Origin: Thermoanaerobaculia bacterium
GTDB taxonomy: Bacteria; Acidobacteriota; Thermoanaerobaculia; Multivoradales; JAHEKO01
Assembly: GCA_947259925.1 (NCBI GenBank)
Contig: CAMYOG010000057.1
Span: forward strand, 1-64,000
DNA: 64,000 nt
Reading direction: 5' to 3'
Shown: piece after piece, positions 26,391-34,469 of the stretch
Layout of the letters: each line of letters opens with the position of its first letter
Position numbering within the stretch: the first letter of the stretch is position 1
The notes under the pieces: generated by a model
The model's database searches: none
What the model saw: only the letters and a program-made list of their open reading frames with translations
What the model was told of the DNA's origin: nothing
Program-made: the position numbers and the translations under genes

Positions 26391-27134
26391 TCAGTCCGGC
26401 GGGGGCACCTCGTAGCCCATCAAACGGCGCCAGTCGTCGATCGATCGGACCCGCATGTAGGGGTTGAGCTCGAGCTCCGCCCCGATGGTCGAGGTCTCGG
26501 TCGGACCGTAGTGATGACCCGGAAACAACACGGTGGTGGCCGGCAGCTTGGCGAGTCGCTGGGTGAGCGTGTAGTACATCTGCTCGGGATCGCCGCCGGG
26601 CAGGTCGACTCGGCCGCAGCCCTGGACGAACAGGGTGTCGCCCGCGACCAGGCGGTCGCCGATCAGGAAGCACTGACTCCCCGGCGTGTGTCCTGGCGTG
26701 TGCAGGAATGTGATCTCCTGCTCGCCGAGCTCGAGCCGGTCTTCGTTGTCCATTCGCCGCAGGTCGCTCTCGGAGACCCCGGTCACCATCTTGACGCCGT
26801 CACCCTCGAGCTTGTTGACGTAGATCGGCACCGACGCCTGCTCCAGCAGCCGGGCGATCCCCTCCACGCTCAGGCCGAACATGTCGCCGCCGATGTGGTC
26901 GGGATGGTAGTGGGTCACCAACGCGCCGACGACGTCGTAGCCGTCGGTCCGAGCGGTGTCGAGCAGGCCGACGACGTCCCACGCCGGGTCGACGATCACC
27001 GCTTCCTTCTTGACCGGGTCGCCGATGACGTACATGAAATTCGCCATCTGGCCGGCAACCGGATGGCGGGTCGCCACCTGCCGCCCGGCGAGCAGCTGCT
27101 TGAAGTAGATCTCGGGCTCCCGACCGGCGCTCAT
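26391..27134 (-). CDS. MBL-fold hydrolase, glyoxalase II-like
   Basis: A 247-residue cytoplasmic metallo-beta-lactamase-fold enzyme. The metal site is complete: H75-Y-H77-P-D79-H80, then the His in HTPGHTPGS, the Asp in VAGDTLF, and FPGHHYG. The sequence is closest in style to hydroxyacylglutathione hydrolase or persulfide dioxygenase-like proteins. The extended loop with EGDGVKMVTGVSESDL between the motifs is longer than in glyoxalase II. The gene is monocistronic. Confidence 0.82.
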   Translation of the reverse strand: MSAGREPEIYFKQLLAGRQVATRHPVAGQMANFMYVIGDPVKKEAVIVDPAWDVVGLLDTARTDGYDVVGALVTHYHPDHIGGDMFGLSVEGIARLLEQASVPIYVNKLEGDGVKMVTGVSESDLRRMDNEDRLELGEQEITFLHTPGHTPGSQCFLIGDRLVAGDTLFVQGCGRVDLPGGDPEQMYYTLTQRLAKLPATTVLFPGHHYGPTETSTIGAELELNPYMRVRSIDDWRRLMGYEVPPPD

Positions 27135-27240
27135 GCGAAGCCGAGCCTACCGCAGGAATCGCTCGCGACCACCCCCCGGTCATCCGGGCGAGTGGGGTGG
27201 ACCGTCGGCCAGGCTCTCGTTCGTGCGTTCCGCGTCGTGA

Positions 27241-27423
27241 CGGCCGAGCGACGCGCAGATCTGGAAGAACGAAGCGTTCCACGAGCTCTACGAGTCCCAC
27301 TCCTTTCCGGTCGACGGCGGGCGCAGCTTCTATGTCTGCGTGTTGGACGAGGCCGGGCGCTCGGTCGCCGCCGATAGCTCCGGCGAGAGGATCCGTCGGC
27401 GCCGAGGGGCTCCGCCGAGGTAG
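27241..27423 (+). pseudogene. Start-less coding remnant
   Basis: An open frame of 60 codons, bounded by TGA before and TAG after, with no start codon or ribosome-binding site. Third codon positions are almost all G or C, as in the real genes of this window, and the peptide looks natural (WKNEAFHELYESHSFP, then GGRSFYVCVLDEAGRSVA). It is probably the tail of a lost gene. No family is recognised. Confidence 0.45.
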
Positions 27424-27502
27424 CTCGCGTCGAGCCGATTCGTCTCGGCATCACTCTCGGTCTTGGGGCGGAAGTCCTTTGCTGTGAGTGAGATGCATTT
27501 CA

Positions 27503-27532
27503 TTGACAGATTCGGGCCCGAGCGACTACGGT
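27503..27532 (+). promoter_or_regulatory. Sigma-70-like promoter for the first secreted paralogue
   Basis: A perfect -35 box TTGACA at 27503-27508 and TACGGT at 27527-27532, 18 nt apart. It lies about 95 nt before the GTG start of the gene. Confidence 0.45.
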
Positions 27533-27626
27533 CGCGCCCTCGAATGGTGTTCGCACCCGGCAAGAATCCGCATCGTCGGGCGTCGGCTTCGCCGAGGCCC
27601 CGCCGCAATCCCGAAGGAGCGCAACA

Positions 27627-29180
27627 GTGAGAATCCAGCGTGCACTTGGAACGATTCTGCTCTCGGTCCTGATCTTCAGTCCGGCCGCGAAGGCAGACTG
27701 GCTGCACACCACCAGCTCGGTCTTTCAGGCGCAGAGCCAGATCGAGAAACACCCGGCCATCCTCAGCCAGATGATGGTGATGCGTGATCTGATCCGCCAT
27801 CCGTCCATCTGCATCGCCTACAACAACGCGTTCGCCAAGAGGAACCAGGGACGGATCCTGAGCTCGGTCCAGATACTGCGGCCGGTCAAGGGAGAGTTGA
27901 AGGAGATCCGGCGGCTGAGCTTCGCCGGTGGCGTCAAGCGCAACTCCTATCTGAACTGCAAGCGGGGCCCGCGGGTCCAGGCACGCGACATCCTGCTGTT
28001 CGAGCACGAGTTCAAGGGGATGCCCCGGGTGAGGGGTGGCGAGTTCGCCGAGGTGATGGGTGTGGTCTCGGCGCTCGGCGATCCCCAGATCGACAACGCG
28101 CCGATGGGCCTGAGCCTCCACAAGGGCAGCTCGCCGCTCGGACTGGTGCCGGTCTCCAAAGCGGGCTGGTACCACGCGAACAACTCGATCTTCCAGGCCC
28201 AGAAGGACGACGAGAAGCATCCGAAGAAGCTGATCCGGACGATGGTCGTGCCGCGCGACGCGGGACGTCCGCTGGTCTGCTCGGGGTACACCAACAACGC
28301 TCCGCAGAGACGCCGCGGCCGGATCGTGACCCGGGTGACGATCACCCGGGGCGAGGAGATGATCCGGCGGCTCGATCTCTACGGTGGGGTGCGCAACAAC
28401 TCGTACCTCCGCTGCAAGAAGGCGGGTCGGGTGCTGGCCGGCGACATCATCGAGTTCCGCTTCGAGCTCAAGAACATGCCGCGCCTCGCCAAGCAGGGTC
28501 CGAGCTCGATCGGTTACGCGGATGTGAGCGGTGTTCTGTCGACGGTCGGTACGCCGGCTTTCCGTCAGCCGCCGCCGCCGCCACCCCCACCCCCGGCGCC
28601 CCCGGCGCCGCCGTCGTCGCCGCCGCCGCCGTCGACCTCCCCGCCGCCGCCGCCGCCGACCAATCCGCCGGCGGATCCCCCGCCACCGACCCAGCCGCCG
28701 CCACCGCCGCCACCGCCGCCCAACGATCCGCCCGGCGGAGGCGGTGGCTTCTCGCAGGCCGACGAGCGCGCGACCTCGAAGCTGATGATCAACCACCGGG
28801 GCGTACAGCTCTGGCGATCGAAGAACAACAGCCCGGCGCGCTGGCAGGTCGTCGGTCCGAGGACTCGTGCGGTGCCGGGCACCAACCGGCTGATCTTGAG
28901 CACCGCCGGGGTCGGCAACACGGTGGCGCAGGCGGTGGCCGACTACGAGCGCAAGATGGGCAGTCTCGGAGCGCCGGGCTCGCTGCTGAGCGCCGCCGAT
29001 CGGAACGCGCTGCGGTGGTACGCCAACATGAACGCCAACGGCGGCCCGACCTCGGTCCGCCGCGACCGCGGCGGTGGCTATCACGGCGAGTTCTATCGGC
29101 CCGGCAAGGGGGCGCAGCACAACGGCCCCTACGGATCGATGGCCGGGGCGATCAACTGGCTGAGATCGCAGGGACTCTAG
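27627..29180 (+). CDS. Secreted protein A: two Cys-pair domains, polyproline linker, C-terminal module
   Basis: A 517-residue exported protein (signal about 1-23, ending KADW). Residues 24-155 and 180-312 are two copies of one domain. Each has a W-(L/Y)-H start, a MV(M/V)xR block, a Cys in (I/V)C-x-x-Y-x-N-N, a GGVxxNSYLxC motif and an (E/K)-F-K/L-K-G/N-MPR end. The Cys pairs (C62/C111 and C218/C263) probably form disulfides. Residues 314-374 are a polyproline linker. Residues 375-517 form the module shared with the 174-1007 protein. GTG at 27627 follows GAAGGAGC. No known function is recognised. The gene is followed by a paralogue in tandem. Confidence 0.8.
   Translation: MRIQRALGTILLSVLIFSPAAKADWLHTTSSVFQAQSQIEKHPAILSQMMVMRDLIRHPSICIAYNNAFAKRNQGRILSSVQILRPVKGELKEIRRLSFAGGVKRNSYLNCKRGPRVQARDILLFEHEFKGMPRVRGGEFAEVMGVVSALGDPQIDNAPMGLSLHKGSSPLGLVPVSKAGWYHANNSIFQAQKDDEKHPKKLIRTMVVPRDAGRPLVCSGYTNNAPQRRRGRIVTRVTITRGEEMIRRLDLYGGVRNNSYLRCKKAGRVLAGDIIEFRFELKNMPRLAKQGPSSIGYADVSGVLSTVGTPAFRQPPPPPPPPPAPPAPPSSPPPPSTSPPPPPPTNPPADPPPPTQPPPPPPPPPNDPPGGGGGFSQADERATSKLMINHRGVQLWRSKNNSPARWQVVGPRTRAVPGTNRLILSTAGVGNTVAQAVADYERKMGSLGAPGSLLSAADRNALRWYANMNANGGPTSVRRDRGGGYHGEFYRPGKGAQHNGPYGSMAGAINWLRSQGL
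28564..28740 (+). repeat. Polyproline-coding CCG/CCA tract
   Basis: An in-frame low-complexity stretch of CCG, CCA and CCC codons encoding the linker of secreted protein A. It is unstable-looking sequence that could vary in length between strains. The paralogue has a matching but more diverse tract at about 30290-30435. Confidence 0.8.
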
Positions 29181-29227
29181 CCCTGCGCTGCCGGCTGCTG
29201 AGACGGATTCCATTGCCCGCGCAGGGC
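29180..29227. promoter_or_regulatory. Large inverted repeat between the two paralogues
   Basis: GCCCTGCGC at 29180-29188 and GCGCAGGGC at 29219-29227 pair perfectly around a 30-nt loop, directly after the stop of protein A. There is no T-run. It may end or attenuate transcription, or stabilise the upstream mRNA. Confidence 0.4.
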
Positions 29228-29315
29228 CGCGGGGTTACCTTGTCGGCCGATTTGTGGGTATTGCTCTATCCGTATCCATCCGCCGGCTGAGCCTGGTTCG
29301 AGGAGATTGCGCCGC

Positions 29316-30875
29316 ATGTCGACGACCAGATGTTCCCTGCTATTGGTAGCGCTGCTGGCCCTGGCGCTGGTCTCGCCGACCCAGGCGGCCTGGTTCCACG
29401 TCAGCCACTCGGTCTATCAACCGCGCGCCGATGCCGAGGGCCATCCGACGGCCGTCACCCAGATGCTGGTGATGCCGCATGACGCGGTCCGGCCGCAGGT
29501 CTGTGTCGCCTACAACAACACCGCCGAGGCCGGGGGCAAGGGGCGCATCGTCAGCAGGATACGGATCATCACACCCGGTGGGGAAGACCTCTTCGGACTG
29601 CCGATCGAGCCGGTCATCCGGCCGTTGAGCCTGGCCGGCGGCGTCAGCCGGAACTCGTACCTGAACTGTCGTCTGGTCGGGGACATGAAGGCCGGCGACA
29701 TCGTCGAGTTCGAGCACGACTTCAAGGGCATGCCGAAGCTCACCAACGACGCCGGGGAGATCGACTTCGCCGAGATCAACGGGATCGTCTCCGACGCCGG
29801 CAAGCCGACCATCTGGAGCGCCCCGCTCGGCTTCCGGCTGCCGCAAGGGAACTCGCCCAACGGCTTGGTCGCGCCGGCCAGGGGTGGCTGGTTCCACTCG
29901 AGCAACTCGGTCCTCCAGGCCGATCGGAACCTCCAGAAACAGCCCAAGCGCCTGGTCCAGACGATGGTGGTACCGGAGCCGGCCAGGAGGCCCACGGTCT
30001 GCTCGGGCTACAGCAACATGTCCCACAATGCCAACAAGGGCCGGCTTCTGACCACCGTGCTGGTCGATCGCGTGGACGGCGGCACGCAGACCGTGAAGCT
30101 GCGCTCGAACGTGCGCGACAACTTCGCGCTCAGCTGCAAGCAGCTGGCCGATCTCGAAGCGGGCGACATGGTGCGCTTCATCTTCCAGCTCAAGGGCATG
30201 CCGAAGCTTGGCAAGGTCGACCAGACGATCGAGTTCGCCGACCTGACGGGCGCCATCTCGACCGCCGGCGAGCCGTCCTTCCGCGAGGACTCGCCGCCAC
30301 CGCCGGAGCCCCTCCCGGATCCGAGCCCGGATCCGCCGCCGGGCTCGCCGGTACCACCACCCTCGTCGCCGCCACCGAGCAGTCCGTCACCACCGCCGCC
30401 GAGCGGCCCGGCCCCGCCGCCGTCACCGCCGGGGGCTAGCGGGCCGGTCTCGGCCGCCGACGCCCAGGCGGTCGCCAAGCTGCTCTATACGAATCGACGG
30501 ACGCAGCTCTGGAGACCGAAGGGGAACAACCCGTCGAAGTGGCTGGTGGTCGGCCCCAACACTCGCGCGATACCGGGGACCAACAACCTGATTCTGAGCA
30601 CCGCCGGCGTCGGCAACACCATCGCCGGGGCGGTGGCCGACTACGAGCGCAAGATGGGTAGCCTGGGCGTGGGAGGTGGACTGTCGAGCGCCGATCTGGA
30701 CGCGATCCGGTGGTACTCGGGCCTCGACGCCTCCGGTGGCCCGACCTCGATCCGCAGAGACGGCGGCGGCGGCTATCACGGCGAGTTCTACCGCCGCTGG
30801 AGTGGCGCGATCCACGCCGGTCCGTTCAGCTCGATCCGGGGCGCAGTCGACTGGATGCGCTCCCGCGGCCTCTAG
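29316..30875 (+). CDS. Secreted protein B: paralogue of protein A
   Basis: A 519-residue exported protein with a signal ending TQAAW. It repeats the layout of protein A: two Cys-pair domains (WFHVSHSVYQP... and WFHSSNSVLQA..., each with VC-x-x-Y and a later Cys such as NSYLNC), a Pro/Ser-rich linker (about 325-380), and the C-terminal module ending in DWMRSRGL. The C-terminal module is the best conserved part (RAIPGTN, LILSTAGVGNTIA, YERKMGSLG, GGGYHGEFY). The ATG at 29316 is preferred over TTG 29307 because AGGAG lies 10 nt before it. It ends 1 nt from the convergent PqqB-like gene. Confidence 0.8.
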   Translation: MSTTRCSLLLVALLALALVSPTQAAWFHVSHSVYQPRADAEGHPTAVTQMLVMPHDAVRPQVCVAYNNTAEAGGKGRIVSRIRIITPGGEDLFGLPIEPVIRPLSLAGGVSRNSYLNCRLVGDMKAGDIVEFEHDFKGMPKLTNDAGEIDFAEINGIVSDAGKPTIWSAPLGFRLPQGNSPNGLVAPARGGWFHSSNSVLQADRNLQKQPKRLVQTMVVPEPARRPTVCSGYSNMSHNANKGRLLTTVLVDRVDGGTQTVKLRSNVRDNFALSCKQLADLEAGDMVRFIFQLKGMPKLGKVDQTIEFADLTGAISTAGEPSFREDSPPPPEPLPDPSPDPPPGSPVPPPSSPPPSSPSPPPPSGPAPPPSPPGASGPVSAADAQAVAKLLYTNRRTQLWRPKGNNPSKWLVVGPNTRAIPGTNNLILSTAGVGNTIAGAVADYERKMGSLGVGGGLSSADLDAIRWYSGLDASGGPTSIRRDGGGGYHGEFYRRWSGAIHAGPFSSIRGAVDWMRSRGL

Positions 30876-30876
30876 G

Positions 30877-31872
30877 CTAGAGCTCGATCTCCTGGCCGTC
30901 GGCCAGCAGCTCGAATCCGAGTCGCTTGACCCGCTCGCGGGCGGTGGAGTCGGGGTCGAGCACCGGGTTCGAGTGGTTGAAGTGGGTGAACGCCACGCGC
31001 TTTCCGGCGGCCACCACCGGCGCCAGCCGCTCGAGGCTGGTGGCGATCAGGGGGTGGCCGATCGAGGCGATGTCGCGGCCCGGCAGCTCGTCGGCCGAGA
31101 AGAACGTGCCGTCGAGCAGGCCGACGTCGACGGTCGCCAGCACCTCCTCGATCGGCGGCTGCCACGCCTGCCAGGAGTCGGTGTCGGGAACGTAGAAGAC
31201 ACTCTGACGCGGACCGGAGATCACGAAACCCACCGTGTCGGTGTACTCGTCCCGGTGCGGCACGGGCAGGGTGCGGACCGTGACGCCGTCGCCGAGCTCG
31301 ACCGGGGCGGCAGGGTCGAGCTCGTGCAGGTCGATGTTGCCGCGCTCGACCAGCAGGCTCCACGGCCCGCTGGCGCTCAGGAAGGAGCGCATGCGGTCGG
31401 TGGCGTAGACCGGCATGCCCTGCGCGTGTACCGCCTCGTAGCCGAACAGCGCGAGACCCAGGTAGTGGCCGATGTGGGCGTGGGTCAGGAAGACGCCGTC
31501 GACCGGGGTCCGGTCGACACGGCCTGAGGGGGCGTCGCGAACGTCGACCAGAAGCTCGAGCTGAGCCCCGACGTCGGGTGTCGCGTCGATCAGATAGACG
31601 GCTCGGCTGCGCGGCAGGACGATTGCCAGGCTGGCGACATGGCGGCGTCGACTCGGGTCGCGGCGCGCCGCCTGGCAGAGCTGATCGGCGCAAGCGATGT
31701 GCGGCAGGCCGCCGTCCTGAGCCGTGCCGACGACGCGGATGAACGGCTCCGTCCGAACCGCCTCGGGCGCCGCCTCGCTCGCCCCTTGCGGCGCCGACGC
31801 CGGATCGGGCGCCGGGGTACCGCACGCGGCAAGCGCCAGGACCGCCAGGATGGGGAGGCCGAACCGGGCCAT
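30877..31872 (-). CDS. PqqB-like MBL-fold lipoprotein
   Basis: A 331-residue lipoprotein (lipobox LAAC, Cys17). The MBL domain opens with VVGTAQDGGLPHIAC, the PqqB-type start. The metal motif is H131-A-H133-I-G-H136: the usual Asp of HxHxDH is Gly, a change also seen among PqqB-like proteins. Later His residues lie in LPVPHRDEY and FTHFNHSNP. It may act as a periplasmic oxidoreductase or hydrolase; no other pqq gene is nearby, so coenzyme PQQ synthesis is not implied. The gene is divergent from the LMF1-like gene. Confidence 0.75.
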   Translation of the reverse strand: MARFGLPILAVLALAACGTPAPDPASAPQGASEAAPEAVRTEPFIRVVGTAQDGGLPHIACADQLCQAARRDPSRRRHVASLAIVLPRSRAVYLIDATPDVGAQLELLVDVRDAPSGRVDRTPVDGVFLTHAHIGHYLGLALFGYEAVHAQGMPVYATDRMRSFLSASGPWSLLVERGNIDLHELDPAAPVELGDGVTVRTLPVPHRDEYTDTVGFVISGPRQSVFYVPDTDSWQAWQPPIEEVLATVDVGLLDGTFFSADELPGRDIASIGHPLIATSLERLAPVVAAGKRVAFTHFNHSNPVLDPDSTARERVKRLGFELLADGQEIEL

Positions 31873-31957
31873 ACCTGAATCTTTGCACAGCGCGAGGCGT
31901 CGGCGGGCTCGTGCTAGCCTGTCGGCGTCTTCTGGCCTGCCGACCGCGAGCCTCCCC

Positions 31958-33430
31958 GTGCCCCTGCGCTCTCAGTTCCGGATCTCGTGCTGGGTGTTCG
32001 TCCGTCTCCTGGGTGGCGTCTACACGCTCGCCTTCGGCTCGCTCTGGCTGCAGATCGGCGGTCTGATCGGCAGTCGGGGAGTGCTGCCGGCGGCGTCCTG
32101 GCTCGAGCGGGTCGCGCGCGAGCTCGGCCCGGAGAAGTTCTGGCGACTGCCGACGCTCGGCTGGCTGGACGCCAGCGACCTGACCCTGCACCTCCTGTGC
32201 GCCGGCGGTGCAGTGGTCGGCCTGATGGTGCTCCTCGGCTGGCTCCAGGTCCAGGGGCTGACGGCGCTCTGGGCCGGGTATCTGTCGCTGGTGGTGCTCG
32301 GACAGGATTTCTTGAGCTTCCAGTGGGACGTGCTCCTGCTGGAGGCGGGGCTGCTCGCCATCTTCCTTCCCGGCGCAGGCTGGAAGCCCCACGGGCCGCT
32401 TGCGACCCGGCCGCCGCGCCTGGCGGTCTGGCTCCTGCGGCTGCTGACCTTCAAGCTGATGTTCGGCTCCGGTGTGGTCAAGCTCGCCAGCGGCGATCCG
32501 ACCTGGCGTGGCCTGACCGCGCTCCGGTACCACTACGAGACCCAGCCGCTGCCCAATCCGCTCGCCTGGCTGGCGCACCAGGCGCCCGACGTTCTCCACC
32601 TCGCGTCGGTGATAGTGATGTTCGTGGTCGAGCTCGGGGTGCCGTTTCTGATCTTCGGCCCGCCGAAGTGGAGACGTGCCGGCGCGGCGGCGTTGATCGG
32701 CCTGCAGCTCTTGATCGGTCTGACCGGCAACTTCGCGTTCTTCAACGTGCTGAGTATCGCGCTCTGCCTGCTGCTGCTCGACGACGCCTGGTGGATGCGC
32801 TTCTGGCAGCTGATCGAGCCGGCGTCCGAGGCGCCCGCTCTCGGGATGTTCCGCCGGGCGGTCCTGGTGCCGCTCGCTGTCGTCTGGCTGCTCGTCTCGC
32901 TCGGCCATCTGCTCGGCGCCATCGGCCTGAACGGCGCCGTGCCGTCGCCGCTGCGCGGGCTCGAGTCTGCCGTTGCACCCTGGCGCTCGATCAACGGCTA
33001 TGGGCTGTTTGCGGTCATGACCACTGAGCGCCGCGAGATCATCGTCGAAGGGAGCGACGACGGCGAGACCTGGCTCGCCTACGAGTTCCGCTGGAAGCCG
33101 GGAGATCCGAGTCGGGTGCCGCCGATCGTCTCGCCGCTGCAACCGCGGCTTGATTGGCAGATGTGGTTCGCGGCCTTGCGCGACGCGCGGGCGAGCCCCT
33201 GGTTCTTCGCCTTCATGGCGCGTCTGGCACAGGCGGAACCGGCGGTGCTGGAGCTCCTGGACCAGGATCCGTTCGCCGGTCGGGCGCCCACTCTGCTCAG
33301 GGCGCGCCTGGTCGACTATCGGTTCTCGAGCTTCTCGGAGCTCGGCGATTGGATCTGGTGGCGGCGGACGCCGGTCGGCGAGTTCCTGCCCGAGACGCCA
33401 TCCAAGGAGTTGGCAGCCTTGAAGCCATGA
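31958..33430 (+). CDS. LMF1-like (lipase maturation factor family) membrane protein
   Basis: A 490-residue polytopic membrane protein. The family signatures are the QIGGLIGSRGVLPA segment, LGQDFLSFQWDVLLLEAG, FKLMFGSGVVKL, then WRGLTALRYHYETQPLPNPLAW, and the C-terminal soluble part with the WKPGDPSRVPP and HQPRLDWQMWFA-like stretch (here LQPRLDWQMWFAAL). In animals LMF1 helps lipases fold in the ER. Bacterial members are common but of unknown role. GTG at 31958 is used because the longer frame upstream overlaps the lipoprotein gene and is low quality. It overlaps the next gene by 4 nt. Confidence 0.85.
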   Translation: MPLRSQFRISCWVFVRLLGGVYTLAFGSLWLQIGGLIGSRGVLPAASWLERVARELGPEKFWRLPTLGWLDASDLTLHLLCAGGAVVGLMVLLGWLQVQGLTALWAGYLSLVVLGQDFLSFQWDVLLLEAGLLAIFLPGAGWKPHGPLATRPPRLAVWLLRLLTFKLMFGSGVVKLASGDPTWRGLTALRYHYETQPLPNPLAWLAHQAPDVLHLASVIVMFVVELGVPFLIFGPPKWRRAGAAALIGLQLLIGLTGNFAFFNVLSIALCLLLLDDAWWMRFWQLIEPASEAPALGMFRRAVLVPLAVVWLLVSLGHLLGAIGLNGAVPSPLRGLESAVAPWRSINGYGLFAVMTTERREIIVEGSDDGETWLAYEFRWKPGDPSRVPPIVSPLQPRLDWQMWFAALRDARASPWFFAFMARLAQAEPAVLELLDQDPFAGRAPTLLRARLVDYRFSSFSELGDWIWWRRTPVGEFLPETPSKELAALKP

Positions 33431-34221
33431 GCCTGCACGACCTCTACCGACATCTCTGGGCGGCCCTGGAGCCGGGCGAGCTGGCGGAAATCGACGACGT
33501 GCCGGCGCCGCGCGGTCCCGATTGGATCTTCGGGCTGACCGACGAGATTGGGCTGAAGACTTCGGCGCGGGTCCTCGATCTCGGCTGTGGACCGGGCGAT
33601 CAGGCGCGGGCTCTCGCCGACCGGTACCGGGCGCGAGTGGTGGCGATCGATCCGGTCGTCGAGCAGCTGCACCACGCACGCGCCGCCGCCGGCAGTCGGC
33701 CGGTGCTGGTCATGGCCGGTACGATGGAATCGATTCCCGCGGCCGCCGCGTCGATCGACCTGATCTGGCTGCGCGATGCGCTGATGCACTCGAACGACCC
33801 CGGGAGCACCTTTCGCGAGTGCTCTCGGGTGCTGCGACCAGGGGGGCATCTGCTCCTACACACAGCCTACGCCACCGCGAGGCTCGCGGCGCACGAGCTG
33901 GAGCTGCTGGAGGCCGACATGAGCGTCTCCAGGGCGAGCCTCGACGTGGCTCGGGTCGATGCCGAGATCTCGGCGGCGGGACTGGAGATCGTCCGTCGGG
34001 AAGTGCTCGGCAGCGAGCTGGCCGAGCACTACGAGCTCGCCGATGGTCTCGGCGGTCGCGCCCTGGTGCGGCTCGCCCGCCTCGAGCGCCACCCGGAGCT
34101 GCTGCTCGATCGGCTCGGGCCGGAGGGCTTCCGCGCCGCGCGCGGCCTCTACCACTGGGTGGTGTTCGAGCTGATGGGCAAGCTGAGCTACCGGACCTCG
34201 CTGCTGCACAAGCCTGGATGA
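33427..34221 (+). CDS. Class I SAM-dependent methyltransferase
   Basis: A 264-residue cytosolic enzyme. Motif I is VLDLGCGPGDQARALADRY; the acidic VVAIDPV follows, then LRPGGHLLLHT. The C-terminal helices include YHWVVFELMGKL. The substrate is unknown; the layout resembles small-molecule or lipid methyltransferases. Its ATG overlaps the LMF1-like stop as ATGA, so the two are translationally coupled. Confidence 0.85.
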   Translation: MSLHDLYRHLWAALEPGELAEIDDVPAPRGPDWIFGLTDEIGLKTSARVLDLGCGPGDQARALADRYRARVVAIDPVVEQLHHARAAAGSRPVLVMAGTMESIPAAAASIDLIWLRDALMHSNDPGSTFRECSRVLRPGGHLLLHTAYATARLAAHELELLEADMSVSRASLDVARVDAEISAAGLEIVRREVLGSELAEHYELADGLGGRALVRLARLERHPELLLDRLGPEGFRAARGLYHWVVFELMGKLSYRTSLLHKPG

Positions 34222-34355
34222 GACGGCGGGCTCTCGAGAGGTTGCCGGATAGCGGGCGCTGGGTGGAGACAAAGGCCCTGCTGGCAGGGTCAGGGAGCTT
34301 CTCGGGAGAGGCTCGGATTTGGCTCGTGGATCGGGGTGCCACCTTAGAGTCAATA

Positions 34356-34373
34356 GGTAACTTTTCAGTTACC
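34356..34373. promoter_or_regulatory. Inverted repeat, probable ArsR operator
   Basis: GGTAACT-TTTC-AGTTACC, arms perfect over 7 nt. The adjoining CCGATTA (34372-34378) is repeated inverted as TAATCGG at 34451-34457, next to the ArsR start, suggesting two bound sites. Confidence 0.6.
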
Positions 34374-34450
34374 GATTACGTCAAGTGAATGGGTAGCTGG
34401 ATGGTTACGTGTATTCTCTTGTGGTCGGTCGCGCTCGCTGCTAAGATCAG

Positions 34451-34469
34451 TAATCGGATGGTTACCGAT
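34451..34469. promoter_or_regulatory. Second ArsR-type half-site overlapping the arsR start
   Basis: ATCGG at 34453-34457 and CCGAT at 34465-34469 flank ATGGTTA. GGTTACC is shared with the upstream inverted repeat. The site covers the ATG at 34458, consistent with autorepression. Confidence 0.45.

Larger units (their letters stand above)
27135..27626. other. Intergenic stretch between the MBL gene and the paralogue pair
   Basis: No intact gene. It holds a start-less coding remnant (27241-27423) and a promoter candidate (27503-27532) for the following gene. The remainder shows nothing recognisable. Confidence 0.6.

Noticed and set aside
28564-28740. Triplet repeat considered as a CRISPR-like or tandem array
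   Set aside because: It is in-frame polyproline coding sequence, with no spacers or constant-length repeats.
30872-33679. 935-codon frame opposite the PqqB-like and LMF1-like genes
   Set aside because: It overlaps both recognised genes, is Arg/Gln-rich low-complexity sequence, and has no conserved motif.
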